Below, one piece after another: positions 1-6,004 of a stretch of DNA of 6,865 bases. A program made the translations under genes and the position numbers. Numbering within the stretch: position 1 is the first letter of the stretch; every line of letters starts with the position of its first letter. Under the pieces are notes generated by a model. The model ran no database searches and was not told the DNA's origin. It saw only the letters and a list, made by a program, of their open reading frames with translations. Source of the DNA: Pseudomonadota bacterium (GTDB lineage: Bacteria; Pseudomonadota; Alphaproteobacteria; Acetobacterales; Acetobacteraceae); the NCBI GenBank assembly GCA_021845555.1, contig JAJZVS010000208.1, positions 1 through 6,865 of the forward strand, written 5' to 3'.

Positions 1-800
1 GGCGGATCGATCCAGGCCGCGTGGTTCAGCGGCCCGTGTCCGGCGCCGAGTCCCGGCGCGGCCGCGATCGCCGCGCGCACATAGGCACGCGCCCGCAGCA
101 CCGACGTGCGCAGCGCCATCCCCTGCGCCAGCCCGGCGGCGATGGCGCTTGCGAGCGTGCATCCGGTGCCATGGGTGTGGCGTCCCGGCAGGCGCGGGGC
201 GGCGAATTCCTCCACCCCCTCCTCGGTGGCGAGCAGATCGACCACCGTTTCCCCCGGCAGGTGGCCGCCCTTCAGCAGCACCGCCGGCACGCCGAGCGTC
301 AGCAGCGCCGCCGCCGCCTGGCCCATCGCGCCGAGGTCCGGGATCGCCATGCCCGCCAGCGCCTCGGCTTCCGGCAGGTTGGGGGTCAGCAGCGTCGCCA
401 GCGGCAGCAGCCGGCGCTTCAGCAGCGCGAGCGCCGGCTCGGTCAGCAGCCGCTGCCCGGCGGTGGCGCGCAGCACCGGATCGACCACCAGCGGGCGGGG
501 TGGTTGGGCGGCCAGCGCGTCGCACACCGCCTCCACCACGGCGATATCGCCCAGCATGCCGGTCTTGATCGCGTCGGCGCCGAGATCGCCCAGCACCGCC
601 TCGATCTGCCGGCGCACGAACGCGGCCGGCACCGGCAGGATGTCGTACACCGTGCTGGTGTCCTGCACCGTCAGGGCGGTGACGGCGGTCGCCCCATAGG
701 CGCCCAGCGCGGTCAGGGTCTTGAGATCGGCCTGGATCCCGGCCCCGCCGCTGCAATCGGAGCCGCCGATCGCCAGCACGCGCCCGCGCAGCGCCGCCAT
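1..800 (-). CDS. thiD: Hydroxymethylpyrimidine/phosphomethylpyrimidine kinase ThiD (266 codons visible, stop just beyond left edge)
   Basis: ThiD phosphorylates 4-amino-5-hydroxymethyl-2-methylpyrimidine (HMP) and then HMP phosphate to the diphosphate, which is the pyrimidine half of thiamine; it is a cytosolic ribokinase-fold enzyme. Reading the minus strand from the ATG at 798-800 gives the N-terminal substrate/nucleotide loop GGSDCSGGAGIQAD (residues 12-25), TALTVQDT (41-48), AIKTGMLGD (77-85), LTPNLPEAEAL (138-148), KGGH (177-180) and the C-terminal anion-hole motif HTHGTGCT (208-215) with the expected catalytic Cys214. The 266 codons in view match the usual family length (about 265-270), so only the last few residues and the stop are missing. 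The start lies 2 bp after the glmM stop and has no clear Shine-Dalgarno, which suggests translational coupling to glmM. The segment DPVLRATAGQRLL (107-119) differs slightly from the more common DPVM.A..G..LL form. A pyridoxal kinase is a less likely alternative given the ThiD-type motifs. Confidence 0.96.
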   Translation of the reverse strand, partial: MAALRGRVLAIGGSDCSGGAGIQADLKTLTALGAYGATAVTALTVQDTSTVYDILPVPAAFVRRQIEAVLGDLGADAIKTGMLGDIAVVEAVCDALAAQPPRPLVVDPVLRATAGQRLLTEPALALLKRRLLPLATLLTPNLPEAEALAGMAIPDLGAMGQAAAALLTLGVPAVLLKGGHLPGETVVDLLATEEGVEEFAAPRLPGRHTHGTGCTLASAIAAGLAQGMALRTSVLRARAYVRAAIAAAPGLGAGHGPLNHAAWIDP

Positions 801-802
801 CG

Positions 803-2173
803 TCAGGCGGCGTCCACGGCCACCCGCGCGGCGTCGGCGATGGCGGCGCAGAGCGCATGGACCACCTCGGCCACCAGCGCTTCGTCCTCGGCTTCGGCCA
901 TCACCCGCACCAGCGGCTCGGTGCCGCTCTCGCGAATGAGTACCCTTCCGGTGCTGCCCAGCCGTGCCTCGGCCGCCGCGATCGCCGCCTGTACCACCCG
1001 GCCTTGCAAGGGGGAGGCGCCGGCGAAGCGGACGTTGCGCAGCACCTGCGGCAGCGGGGCGAAGGCGCGCATCACCTCGCTGGCCGGCCGTTCCTGTTCG
1101 ACGAGCACCGCGAGGACCTGCAATGCCGCCACCAGGCCGTCTCCGGTGGTGGCGAAATCGGACAGGATCATGTGGCCCGACTGCTCGCCGCCGACATTCA
1201 TGCCGGTGGCACGCATGCGCTCGGCCACGTAGCGGTCGCCCACCTGGGTGCGGTGCAGGCGGAGCCCCTCGCCGGCGAGGAACCGCTCCAGCCCCAGGTT
1301 CGACATCACGGTCGCGACGATCCCGCCGCCGCGCAGCCGGCCCGAGGCCGCCCACGACCGGGCGATCAGCGCCAGGATCTGGTCGCCATCGATCAACTCT
1401 CCGTGCTCGTCGGCCAGCAGCACGCGATCGGCGTCGCCATCGAGCGCGATACCCAGATCGGCACCGTGCTCGACCACCTGGGCGCACAGGAAATCCGGCT
1501 CGGTCGAGCCGCACCCGCGGTTGATGTTGAAGCCGTCCGGGTTGACCCCGACCGATACCACGGTGGCGCCCAGTTCCCACAGCACGGTCGGCGCGACGCG
1601 GTAGGCGGCGCCGTGCGCGCAGTCGATCACGATCTTCAGGCCGTCGAGCCGAAGGCCGCGCGGGAAGGTGGCCTTCGCCGCCTCGATATAGCGTCCGGCC
1701 GCGTCTTCGAGCCGGGCGGCACGGCCGAGCTGGCGCGGGGCGGCCAGGCGGTGGGACAGATCGGTGCCCATCAGCGCCTCGATCTCCCGTTCGGTCGCGT
1801 CGGACAGCTTGCAGCCGTCCGGGTCGAACAGCTTGATGCCGTTGTCCTCGAACGGGTTGTGGGAGGCGGAGATCATCACGCCGAGATCGGCGCGCAGGCT
1901 GCGGGTGAGCAGCGCGATCGCCGGGGTGGGCAAGGGGCCGACCAGGGTGACGTCCATCCCCGCGCCGATGAACCCGGCGGTCAGCGCCGGTTCCAGCATG
2001 TAGCCGGACAGGCGCGTGTCCTTGCCGATCACCACCCGGTGGCGGTGGTCGCCGCGGGTGAACAGCAGCCCGGCGGCCTGGCCCAGGCGCAGCGCGGTTT
2101 CCGCGGTCATCGGGTAGGTGTTGGCGGTGCCGCGGATGCCATCGGTGCCGAACAGGCGGCGGGATTTGCTCAT
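803..2173 (-). CDS. glmM: Phosphoglucosamine mutase GlmM
   Basis: GlmM interconverts glucosamine-6-phosphate and glucosamine-1-phosphate in the cytosol, feeding UDP-N-acetylglucosamine for peptidoglycan and lipopolysaccharide. The 456-residue product has the four-domain alpha-D-phosphohexomutase layout: N-terminal RLFGTDGIRGTAN (6-18), the active-site loop ISASHNPFEDNGIK (101-114) with phosphorylated Ser104, the metal loop DGDADR (245-250), the sugar-binding loop GGEQSGH (328-334), and the C-terminal phosphate-binding loop RESGTEPLVRV (414-424). GGEQSGH and the N-terminal motif separate it from phosphomannomutase. The start at 2173 is chosen because MSKSRRLFGTDG is the family N-terminus and GGAGA-like sequence (GGAG at 2179-2182) sits 5 bp upstream; the reading frame continues open upstream to an ATG at 2311, but those 46 residues resemble no GlmM and overlap the end of folP. 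Another ATG at 2191 has no ribosome site. It sits between folP and thiD, the common folP-glmM arrangement. Confidence 0.98.
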   Translation of the reverse strand: MSKSRRLFGTDGIRGTANTYPMTAETALRLGQAAGLLFTRGDHRHRVVIGKDTRLSGYMLEPALTAGFIGAGMDVTLVGPLPTPAIALLTRSLRADLGVMISASHNPFEDNGIKLFDPDGCKLSDATEREIEALMGTDLSHRLAAPRQLGRAARLEDAAGRYIEAAKATFPRGLRLDGLKIVIDCAHGAAYRVAPTVLWELGATVVSVGVNPDGFNINRGCGSTEPDFLCAQVVEHGADLGIALDGDADRVLLADEHGELIDGDQILALIARSWAASGRLRGGGIVATVMSNLGLERFLAGEGLRLHRTQVGDRYVAERMRATGMNVGGEQSGHMILSDFATTGDGLVAALQVLAVLVEQERPASEVMRAFAPLPQVLRNVRFAGASPLQGRVVQAAIAAAEARLGSTGRVLIRESGTEPLVRVMAEAEDEALVAEVVHALCAAIADAARVAVDAA

Positions 2174-2177
2174 GCGG

Positions 2178-2182
2178 TCTCC
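2178..2182 (-). promoter_or_regulatory. Ribosome binding site of glmM
   Basis: The minus strand reads GGAGA here, with the GGAG core 5 bases before the ATG at 2173. It decides the glmM start against the in-frame upstream ATGs at 2191 and 2311, neither of which has a comparable purine run at the right distance. Confidence 0.7.
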
Positions 2183-2239
2183 GTCGGTCATGCCGCGAGG
2201 CCTGCGCCGCGCGACCGGAATGGGTTTAGCGAGCCACAG

Positions 2240-2266
2240 GCGCCGATGGAAGCGCCGGATCGGCGC
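2240..2266 (-). other. Two mutually exclusive hairpins between folP and glmM
   Basis: In the 116-bp gap between folP and glmM, an 8-base arm GCGCCGAT (2240-2247) pairs perfectly with ATCGGCGC (2259-2266) around an 11-base loop. Inside that loop a second arm GCGCCG (2252-2257) can instead pair with CGGCGC (2261-2266) around a 3-base loop. The two folds share the same right arm, so only one can form at a time. No T run follows on either strand, so this is not a standard intrinsic terminator. It might be a processing or attenuating structure in the folP-glmM mRNA, or chance in GC-rich DNA. Confidence 0.3.
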
Positions 2267-2289
2267 ACCCGCGCCCCGGCCCACCGGCG

Positions 2290-3156
2290 TCAGTCGGCGA
2301 GTGCCCGCCACACCCTTAGCGCCGCAATGCTTTCAGAAACATTGTGCACCCGCAGGATCGCCGCCCCGCGGGAGACGGCGAACAGCCCGGCGGCCAGCGA
2401 TCCGCCCAGTCGCGCCGCCGGCCGTTCCTCCCCCGACAGGCGGCCGATGAAGCCCTTGCGCGACACGCCGACCAGCAGCGGCCGGCCGAGCGCGGCCAGT
2501 TCGGGCAGCCGGCGCAGCAGCGCCACCGAGTGCTCGGCCCGTTTCGCGAAGCCGAAGCCGGGGTCGAGGCAGATCGCCGCGCGGGCGATGCCGGCCGCCT
2601 CCGCCGCCGCCATCCGGGCGGCCAGTTCGGCGGCCACCTCGGCGGCGACGTCGGCATACTGCGCGTGCCCCATCATGGTCCCGGGGGTGCCGCGCATGTG
2701 CATCAGCACCACCGGGCAGCCGTGCGCGGCCACCAGCGGCGCGGCGGCCGGGTCGTGCGTCAGGGCGGAGACGTCGTTGACGATCGCCGCCCCCGCATCG
2801 AGCGCGGCCTGCATGGTGGCGGCGTTGCTTGTGTCGATGGAGACGCGCAGCCCTGCCTCGGCCAGCCCGCGCACGACGGGCAGGATGCGGCGGATTTCCT
2901 CTGCGGGCGGGACCGGCGTGGCGCCGGGGCGGGTGCTTTCGCCGCCGACATCGATGATGTCGGCCCCGGCTTCGGCCATCGCCCGGCCGGCCGCGATCGC
3001 CTGCGCCGGATCGGCATAGGCGCCGCCGTCGCTGAAGCTGTCGGGCGTGACGTTCAGAATGCCCATCACGCGCGGCCGGTCGAGCGTCAGGCCGGCCCAG
3101 CTGGGCGCCGGGGATATGGCCACGGGGCCGGCGGCCGGAGCGCGTGGCTCAGCCAC
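2290..3156 (-). CDS. folP: Dihydropteroate synthase FolP
   Basis: FolP condenses p-aminobenzoate with 6-hydroxymethyl-7,8-dihydropterin diphosphate to 7,8-dihydropteroate in cytosolic folate synthesis and is the sulfonamide target. With the GTG start at 3154-3156 the TIM-barrel protein is 288 residues, near the family norm of 270-290. Visible motifs in order: MGILNVTPDSFSDGG (31-45), DVGGESTRPG (69-78), the pterin-site IDTS (107-110), NDVS (127-130), LMHMRGTP (151-158), LDPGFGFAK (197-205), GVSRKGFIG (230-238) and RVHNV (269-273). All the pterin- and pABA-site segments look intact. Start choice is uncertain: GTG at 3156 overlaps the tcuB stop in the compact form GTGGCTGA, so coupled translation is likely; GTG at 3123 gives a 277-residue protein with an equally complete core; an ATG at 3216 lies deep inside tcuB and adds an Arg/Cys-rich leader unlike FolP. 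None of the three has a strong Shine-Dalgarno. Confidence 0.96.
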   Translation of the reverse strand: MAEPRAPAAGPVAISPAPSWAGLTLDRPRVMGILNVTPDSFSDGGAYADPAQAIAAGRAMAEAGADIIDVGGESTRPGATPVPPAEEIRRILPVVRGLAEAGLRVSIDTSNAATMQAALDAGAAIVNDVSALTHDPAAAPLVAAHGCPVVLMHMRGTPGTMMGHAQYADVAAEVAAELAARMAAAEAAGIARAAICLDPGFGFAKRAEHSVALLRRLPELAALGRPLLVGVSRKGFIGRLSGEERPAARLGGSLAAGLFAVSRGAAILRVHNVSESIAALRVWRALAD

Positions 3157-4252
3157 CCACCCCGACCCGATGCTCCGCCGCCGCGCGCAGCAGCGCCGCC
3201 GCACGGTACACCCCATGCACCATCTTGCTGTACGGCAGGGTCACGAACAGCGCCAGGATCACGCCGAGATGCACCGCGAGCGCGATCCCCATGCCCCCGG
3301 TGCCGCGCAGCGCCAGCAGCGCGATCCCGGTCAGCGCGGCGAAGAACAGCAGGGCGAGCAGCGCCACGTCCGCCCCCAGCAGCTCGCGCGCCGTCGGTCC
3401 CGGGTCGGCGACCAGCTTCATCGCGAACAGGCCGAAGGTGCCCACCAGCAGCCCGATCCCGCCCAGCGTGCCGAGCAGCACCGGGGCGCTGAGGAACGGA
3501 TAGGGCGCCGCGAGCCCGAGGATCGCATGGTCGTAGAACCCGGTGCAGGTGGCGGCGAAACACAGCAGGAAGCCGTACATCATCGCGTGGTGCAGATAGC
3601 GCCGGCGCAGCGAGAACCGCTCGGAATTGTCGTTGCACCCGCCGCCGCCGCCGCCGAGGTTCTTCAGTGACAGCGCATCGTGCACCGCCGTCAGCACCGC
3701 GCGCGGGCCGATCGGCGCGGGCGTGCCCGCGTCGCGCCAGAACCGCGCCGCGCCCATGCCGAGCGCCACCAGCGAGAAGCCGAAGGTGGCGACCCCCACC
3801 AGCTGCATCATCCACAGCGGGATCACCTGGTAGAACGATCCGGGCACCACCTTGTGCGCGCCATACAACGCCGCATCGGACACGAACCCGATGGTCAGCA
3901 GCAGCATCAGGGCGATGCCCGCCGCGATCGACGCCGCCACCGTCACGCCGTTGCGCGCGAACGCGCCGGCGAGCCGCGGCGGCCACGCGTATTCGGCGTA
4001 GCTCTGGTCCCGCACCAGCGCCAGGCTGCGCGGCACGTTGATGCCCCATTCGTGCGGCGGCGCGTATTGGCACGCGTAGTAGCAGCCGCGGCAGCCGTGG
4101 CAGAGATTCGCCAGGTAGCTCAGGTCGCCGGCGGAGAACTCGCGCTTGAGCTCGACCGCGGGGAATACGGCGCAGAAGCCCTCGCAGTAGCGGCAGGCGT
4201 TGCAGACCTCGATCTCGCGCCGCGCGTCGGCGATCGCGTCAGTTTCTTGCAT
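3149..4252 (-). CDS. tcuB: TcuB-type membrane iron-sulfur/heme electron-transfer protein
   Basis: TcuB accepts electrons from the reduced FAD of TcuA and passes them to the membrane quinone pool; the Salmonella protein carries two [4Fe-4S] clusters and heme. This 367-residue product has two ferredoxin cysteine sets, C17-x2-C20-x2-C23-x3-C27 and C51-x2-C54-x2-C57-x3-C61, in its first 75 residues. About six hydrophobic segments follow (roughly 104-124, 144-168, 223-246, 256-281, 293-315, 320-341). His221, His222, His329 and His346, near membrane segments, are candidate heme ligands (inference). Between segments two and three is a loop of six glycines followed by CNDNSERFS (200-214), a hallmark-like stretch of this family. 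The ATG at 4252 lies inside the 3' end of tcuA (14-bp overlap), with AGAGG at 4262-4266 nine bases upstream. The stop overlaps the proposed folP start. The protein also resembles the C-terminal half of CobZ of Rhodobacter capsulatus, so a non-tricarballylate substrate is possible. Confidence 0.92.
   Translation of the reverse strand: MQETDAIADARREIEVCNACRYCEGFCAVFPAVELKREFSAGDLSYLANLCHGCRGCYYACQYAPPHEWGINVPRSLALVRDQSYAEYAWPPRLAGAFARNGVTVAASIAAGIALMLLLTIGFVSDAALYGAHKVVPGSFYQVIPLWMMQLVGVATFGFSLVALGMGAARFWRDAGTPAPIGPRAVLTAVHDALSLKNLGGGGGGCNDNSERFSLRRRYLHHAMMYGFLLCFAATCTGFYDHAILGLAAPYPFLSAPVLLGTLGGIGLLVGTFGLFAMKLVADPGPTARELLGADVALLALLFFAALTGIALLALRGTGGMGIALAVHLGVILALFVTLPYSKMVHGVYRAAALLRAAAEHRVGVGG
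3639..3656. repeat. (CCG)6 trinucleotide run inside tcuB
   Basis: Six uninterrupted CCG units on the plus strand are read on the minus strand as the glycine run 200-205 of TcuB, using five identical GGC codons and one GGG. Changes by whole units would lengthen or shorten the glycine loop in frame without breaking the protein. Confidence 0.75.
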
Positions 4253-5645
4253 GCCGCGCCGCCTCTTCCCCCGCGATGCGGCCGAACACCGTGCCGATCG
4301 TCATGCCGAACCCGGCGAGGTAGCCCTTGCCGAGGATATTCCCTGCCATGATCTCGCCGGAGGCGAACAGATTGCCCGCCGGGCGCCCGTCTTCCATCAG
4401 CACCCGCGCCCGGTCGTTCACCCGCACGCCGAGATAGGTGAAGGTGATACCGGGCCGCAGCGGATAGCCGGTGAACGGCGCCTTGTCGATCCGCCGCGCC
4501 CAGTTGGTCTTGGGCGGTTCGAGCCCCTGGGTCGCACAGCCGTCCAGCTTGGTGTTGTTGAACCGCCCGGCGGCGTCTTCCGCCACCGCCTGGTTGTAGC
4601 GTTCCACGGTGGCGACCAGCTTCGCGGGATCGAGGCCAAGCTTGCCGGCGAGCGCCTCCAGCGTCGGCGCGACCATCGCCGGAAAGACCGACGGCATGAA
4701 CAGCGGCACCGATTTCGCGTCGCAGACGGAATAGGCGATCTGCCCCGGCTGCTGGGCGATCAGCCGGCCCCAGATGGCGTAGCGCTTCGGCCAGACATCC
4801 TCGCCCTCGTCATAGAACCGCTCGCCGTCGCGGTTGACGACGATGCTGTAGGGGACGGAATCGAGGCGGGTCGTGATCCCGCCGTCGAATTTCGGTGCCC
4901 GCGCGTCCAGCGCCACGGCGTGGCACTGGGTGGGGTCGCCCACCGGCGCCACGCCCTGATCCAGCAGGTTCTTCAGGATCCGCCCGCGGTTGTAGGGGGT
5001 GCCGCGGATCACGAAATTATCGACCGCATCCCCCCAATACTGCCGCATCCAGTCCAGATTGGCCTGGAACCCGCCCGAGGCCGCCACCACGCAGCGCGCG
5101 GTGACGGTGCGGGGGAAGCCCTTGTGGGTGATGTCGGCCTGCCGCACCGTGCCGTTGTCCAGGTGCAGCGCCAGCACCTCGCTGTCGTACAGGATATCGA
5201 CGCCGAGCCGTTCCGCGGTGAGGTAGTAGGCGTTCACCAGCGCCTTGCCGCCGCCGAGGAAGAAGGCGTTGGTGCGCGACAGGTTCAGCGTGCCGGTGAG
5301 CGAGGGCTGGAACTGCACCCCGCTTTCCTTCATCCAGCCGAACACGCCGGCGGAGGCGCGGATCGTCATGCGCGCCAGGGCCTCGTCGGTGTTGCCGCCG
5401 GTGACGCGCTTGAGGTCGTCCCAGTACTCGTCTTCCAGATACGCCTCGGTCAGCACGCCGGTGGGACCGGTGTGCATGGCGCGCAGGTTGCGGGTGTGGC
5501 GGCTGTTGCCGCCGCGAAAGGCGCGCGGCGCGCTTTCGATCAGCAGCACCGAGGCGCCGTTCTGGCGCGCGGTGATCGCCGCGCACAGCGCCGCGTTGCC
5601 GCCACCGGCGACCAACACGTCGTAGGGTTTGCTCAGGTCGGGCAT
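4239..5645 (-). CDS. tcuA: TcuA-type FAD-dependent tricarballylate dehydrogenase
   Basis: TcuA is an FAD enzyme of the fumarate reductase/succinate dehydrogenase flavoprotein family; in Salmonella it oxidises tricarballylate to cis-aconitate, with TcuB reoxidising the flavin. The 468-residue product begins with the dinucleotide fold VLVAGGGNAAL (10-20) ending in the acidic LLIES (34-38), followed by GGNSRHTRNLR (45-55), a strongly TcuA-like motif. The second FAD segment AASGGFQAN (188-196), the family segment NRDGERFYDEGEDVW (271-285), GYPLRPGITFTYLGV (393-407) and the C-terminal FAD segment NLFASGEIMAGNILG (425-439) then GYLAGFGMTIGTVFG (441-455) are all present. No signal peptide is visible, so it acts on the cytoplasmic face. 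The ATG at 5645 is the only start that leaves the normal short leader before the FAD fold; no Shine-Dalgarno precedes it. The stop overlaps tcuB by 14 bp. The N-terminal half of CobZ has the same fold, so the substrate is not proven. Neither TcuR nor TcuC is encoded in the window. Confidence 0.93.
   Translation of the reverse strand: MPDLSKPYDVLVAGGGNAALCAAITARQNGASVLLIESAPRAFRGGNSRHTRNLRAMHTGPTGVLTEAYLEDEYWDDLKRVTGGNTDEALARMTIRASAGVFGWMKESGVQFQPSLTGTLNLSRTNAFFLGGGKALVNAYYLTAERLGVDILYDSEVLALHLDNGTVRQADITHKGFPRTVTARCVVAASGGFQANLDWMRQYWGDAVDNFVIRGTPYNRGRILKNLLDQGVAPVGDPTQCHAVALDARAPKFDGGITTRLDSVPYSIVVNRDGERFYDEGEDVWPKRYAIWGRLIAQQPGQIAYSVCDAKSVPLFMPSVFPAMVAPTLEALAGKLGLDPAKLVATVERYNQAVAEDAAGRFNNTKLDGCATQGLEPPKTNWARRIDKAPFTGYPLRPGITFTYLGVRVNDRARVLMEDGRPAGNLFASGEIMAGNILGKGYLAGFGMTIGTVFGRIAGEEAARHARN
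4262..4266 (-). promoter_or_regulatory. Ribosome binding site of tcuB
   Basis: The minus strand reads AGAGG here, nine bases before the tcuB ATG and inside the last codons of tcuA. It supports a start that overlaps tcuA. Confidence 0.55.
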
Positions 5646-5646
5646 G

Positions 5647-5718
5647 GGTTCGGTGTACGGGTGGGAACGGATCGATGCAAGGTGGGGGCAGCCCTGGCGC
5701 CGCCGGGCGGTTCGGTGT
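5647..5718 (+). repeat. Direct repeat GGTTCGGTGT, two copies 62 bp apart
   Basis: A perfect 10-base sequence occurs at 5647-5656, immediately upstream of tcuA, and at 5709-5718, 38 bases before the lipoprotein ATG. One copy lies near each divergent gene, so it could be a paired operator, but it is short and asymmetric and may be chance. Confidence 0.4.
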
Positions 5719-5740
5719 TCAGTAGCGCGACCTGCACCCC

Positions 5741-5745
5741 GGAAG
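5741..5745 (+). promoter_or_regulatory. Probable ribosome binding site of the lipoprotein gene
   Basis: GGAAG lies ten bases before the ATG at 5756, a slightly long but workable spacing. It favours this small gene being translated. Confidence 0.5.
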
Positions 5746-5755
5746 CGACGCCCCC

Positions 5756-5986
5756 ATGCCCAAGCGCCTGCTGATGCTCGCCCTGATCGGAGCGGCCGGG
5801 ATCGGCCTGGCCGGCTGCGGCGCCACGCCGCAGTCGCTCGGCCTGACCGGTGGGCGGCCGCCGCAACCGCCCGCCGCGCCCAGCGACGCGACGGTGGGGA
5901 TGCCCGGCCTGCCGCAGCCCGCCAGCAGCAGCGATTCGAGCATGGCCCCCACCACCGGCACCGGCATCTATTCCGGCACCCCCTGA
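5756..5986 (+). CDS. Small proline-rich putative lipoprotein
   Basis: The 76-residue product starts MPKRLLMLALIGAAG, a charged tip followed by a hydrophobic stretch, and reaches a clear lipobox LAGC with the lipidated Cys at residue 21. It should be exported by Sec, cleaved by signal peptidase II and anchored to a membrane; residue +2 is Gly, not Asp, so outer-membrane sorting through Lol is expected by the E. coli rule (inference). The mature part of about 56 residues is rich in Pro, Gly, Ser, Ala and Thr, with no cysteines beyond the lipid anchor and few charges, so it is probably disordered. I recognise no functional domain and propose no function. It is transcribed away from tcuA and towards leuA, ending 13 bp from the leuA stop. 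Evidence for a real gene is the well-formed signal, lipobox and upstream GGAAG; longer frames overlapping it on both strands show no such features. Confidence 0.8.
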   Translation: MPKRLLMLALIGAAGIGLAGCGATPQSLGLTGGRPPQPPAAPSDATVGMPGLPQPASSSDSSMAPTTGTGIYSGTP

Positions 5987-5999
5987 ACGCCGTCTGGGT

Positions 6000-6004
<5 letters not shown>
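5982..6004. terminator. Inverted repeat spanning the two convergent stop codons
   Basis: CCTGAAC (5982-5988) is a perfect reverse complement of GTTCAGG (5998-6004), giving a 7-bp stem and 9-base loop. The lipoprotein TGA (5984-5986) lies in one arm and the leuA TGA (6000-6002, minus strand) in the other. As a hairpin between convergent genes it could stop transcription in both directions, but it has no flanking T run on either side and the stem is short, so it is only a candidate. Confidence 0.35.

Larger units (their letters stand above)
5646..5755. promoter_or_regulatory. Divergent intergenic region between tcuA and the lipoprotein gene
   Basis: This 110-bp gap must hold the promoter for the tcuA-led minus-strand genes, unless they depend on an internal one, and the promoter for the lipoprotein gene. 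I see no consensus sigma-70 promoter. On the minus strand TTGCAT (5675-5680) and TACACC (5652-5657) are separated by 17 bases, which is the right spacing but matches each consensus at only three positions. It also holds two copies of GGTTCGGTGT (5647-5656 and 5709-5718), described separately. Confidence 0.4.

Noticed and set aside
21..1232. 403-codon plus-strand open frame opposite thiD and the end of glmM
   Set aside because: It is antisense to a complete ThiD with all motifs; its translation is repetitive Arg/Gln/Gly-rich with no domain.
2174..2311. 46-residue N-terminal extension of GlmM starting at 2311
   Set aside because: The extra residues are unlike any GlmM, overlap the end of folP, and the ATG at 2173 has a proper ribosome site and the family N-terminus.
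857..3019. Very long plus-strand open frame (720 codons) opposite glmM and folP
   Set aside because: It lies antisense to two fully recognisable enzymes, its translation is low-complexity and rich in Arg, Gly, Ala, His and Gln, and it shows no domain. High GC keeps stop codons rare in the antisense frame.
3087..4073. Second minus-strand open frame within tcuB
   Set aside because: It is a shifted frame of tcuB with an Arg/Ala/Gly-rich product; the tcuB frame carries the ferredoxin cysteines and membrane segments, so no frameshift is implied.
4200..5774. 524-codon plus-strand open frame opposite tcuA
   Set aside because: It mirrors the tcuA coding region, has no recognisable motif and has the composition of a shadow frame in GC-rich DNA.
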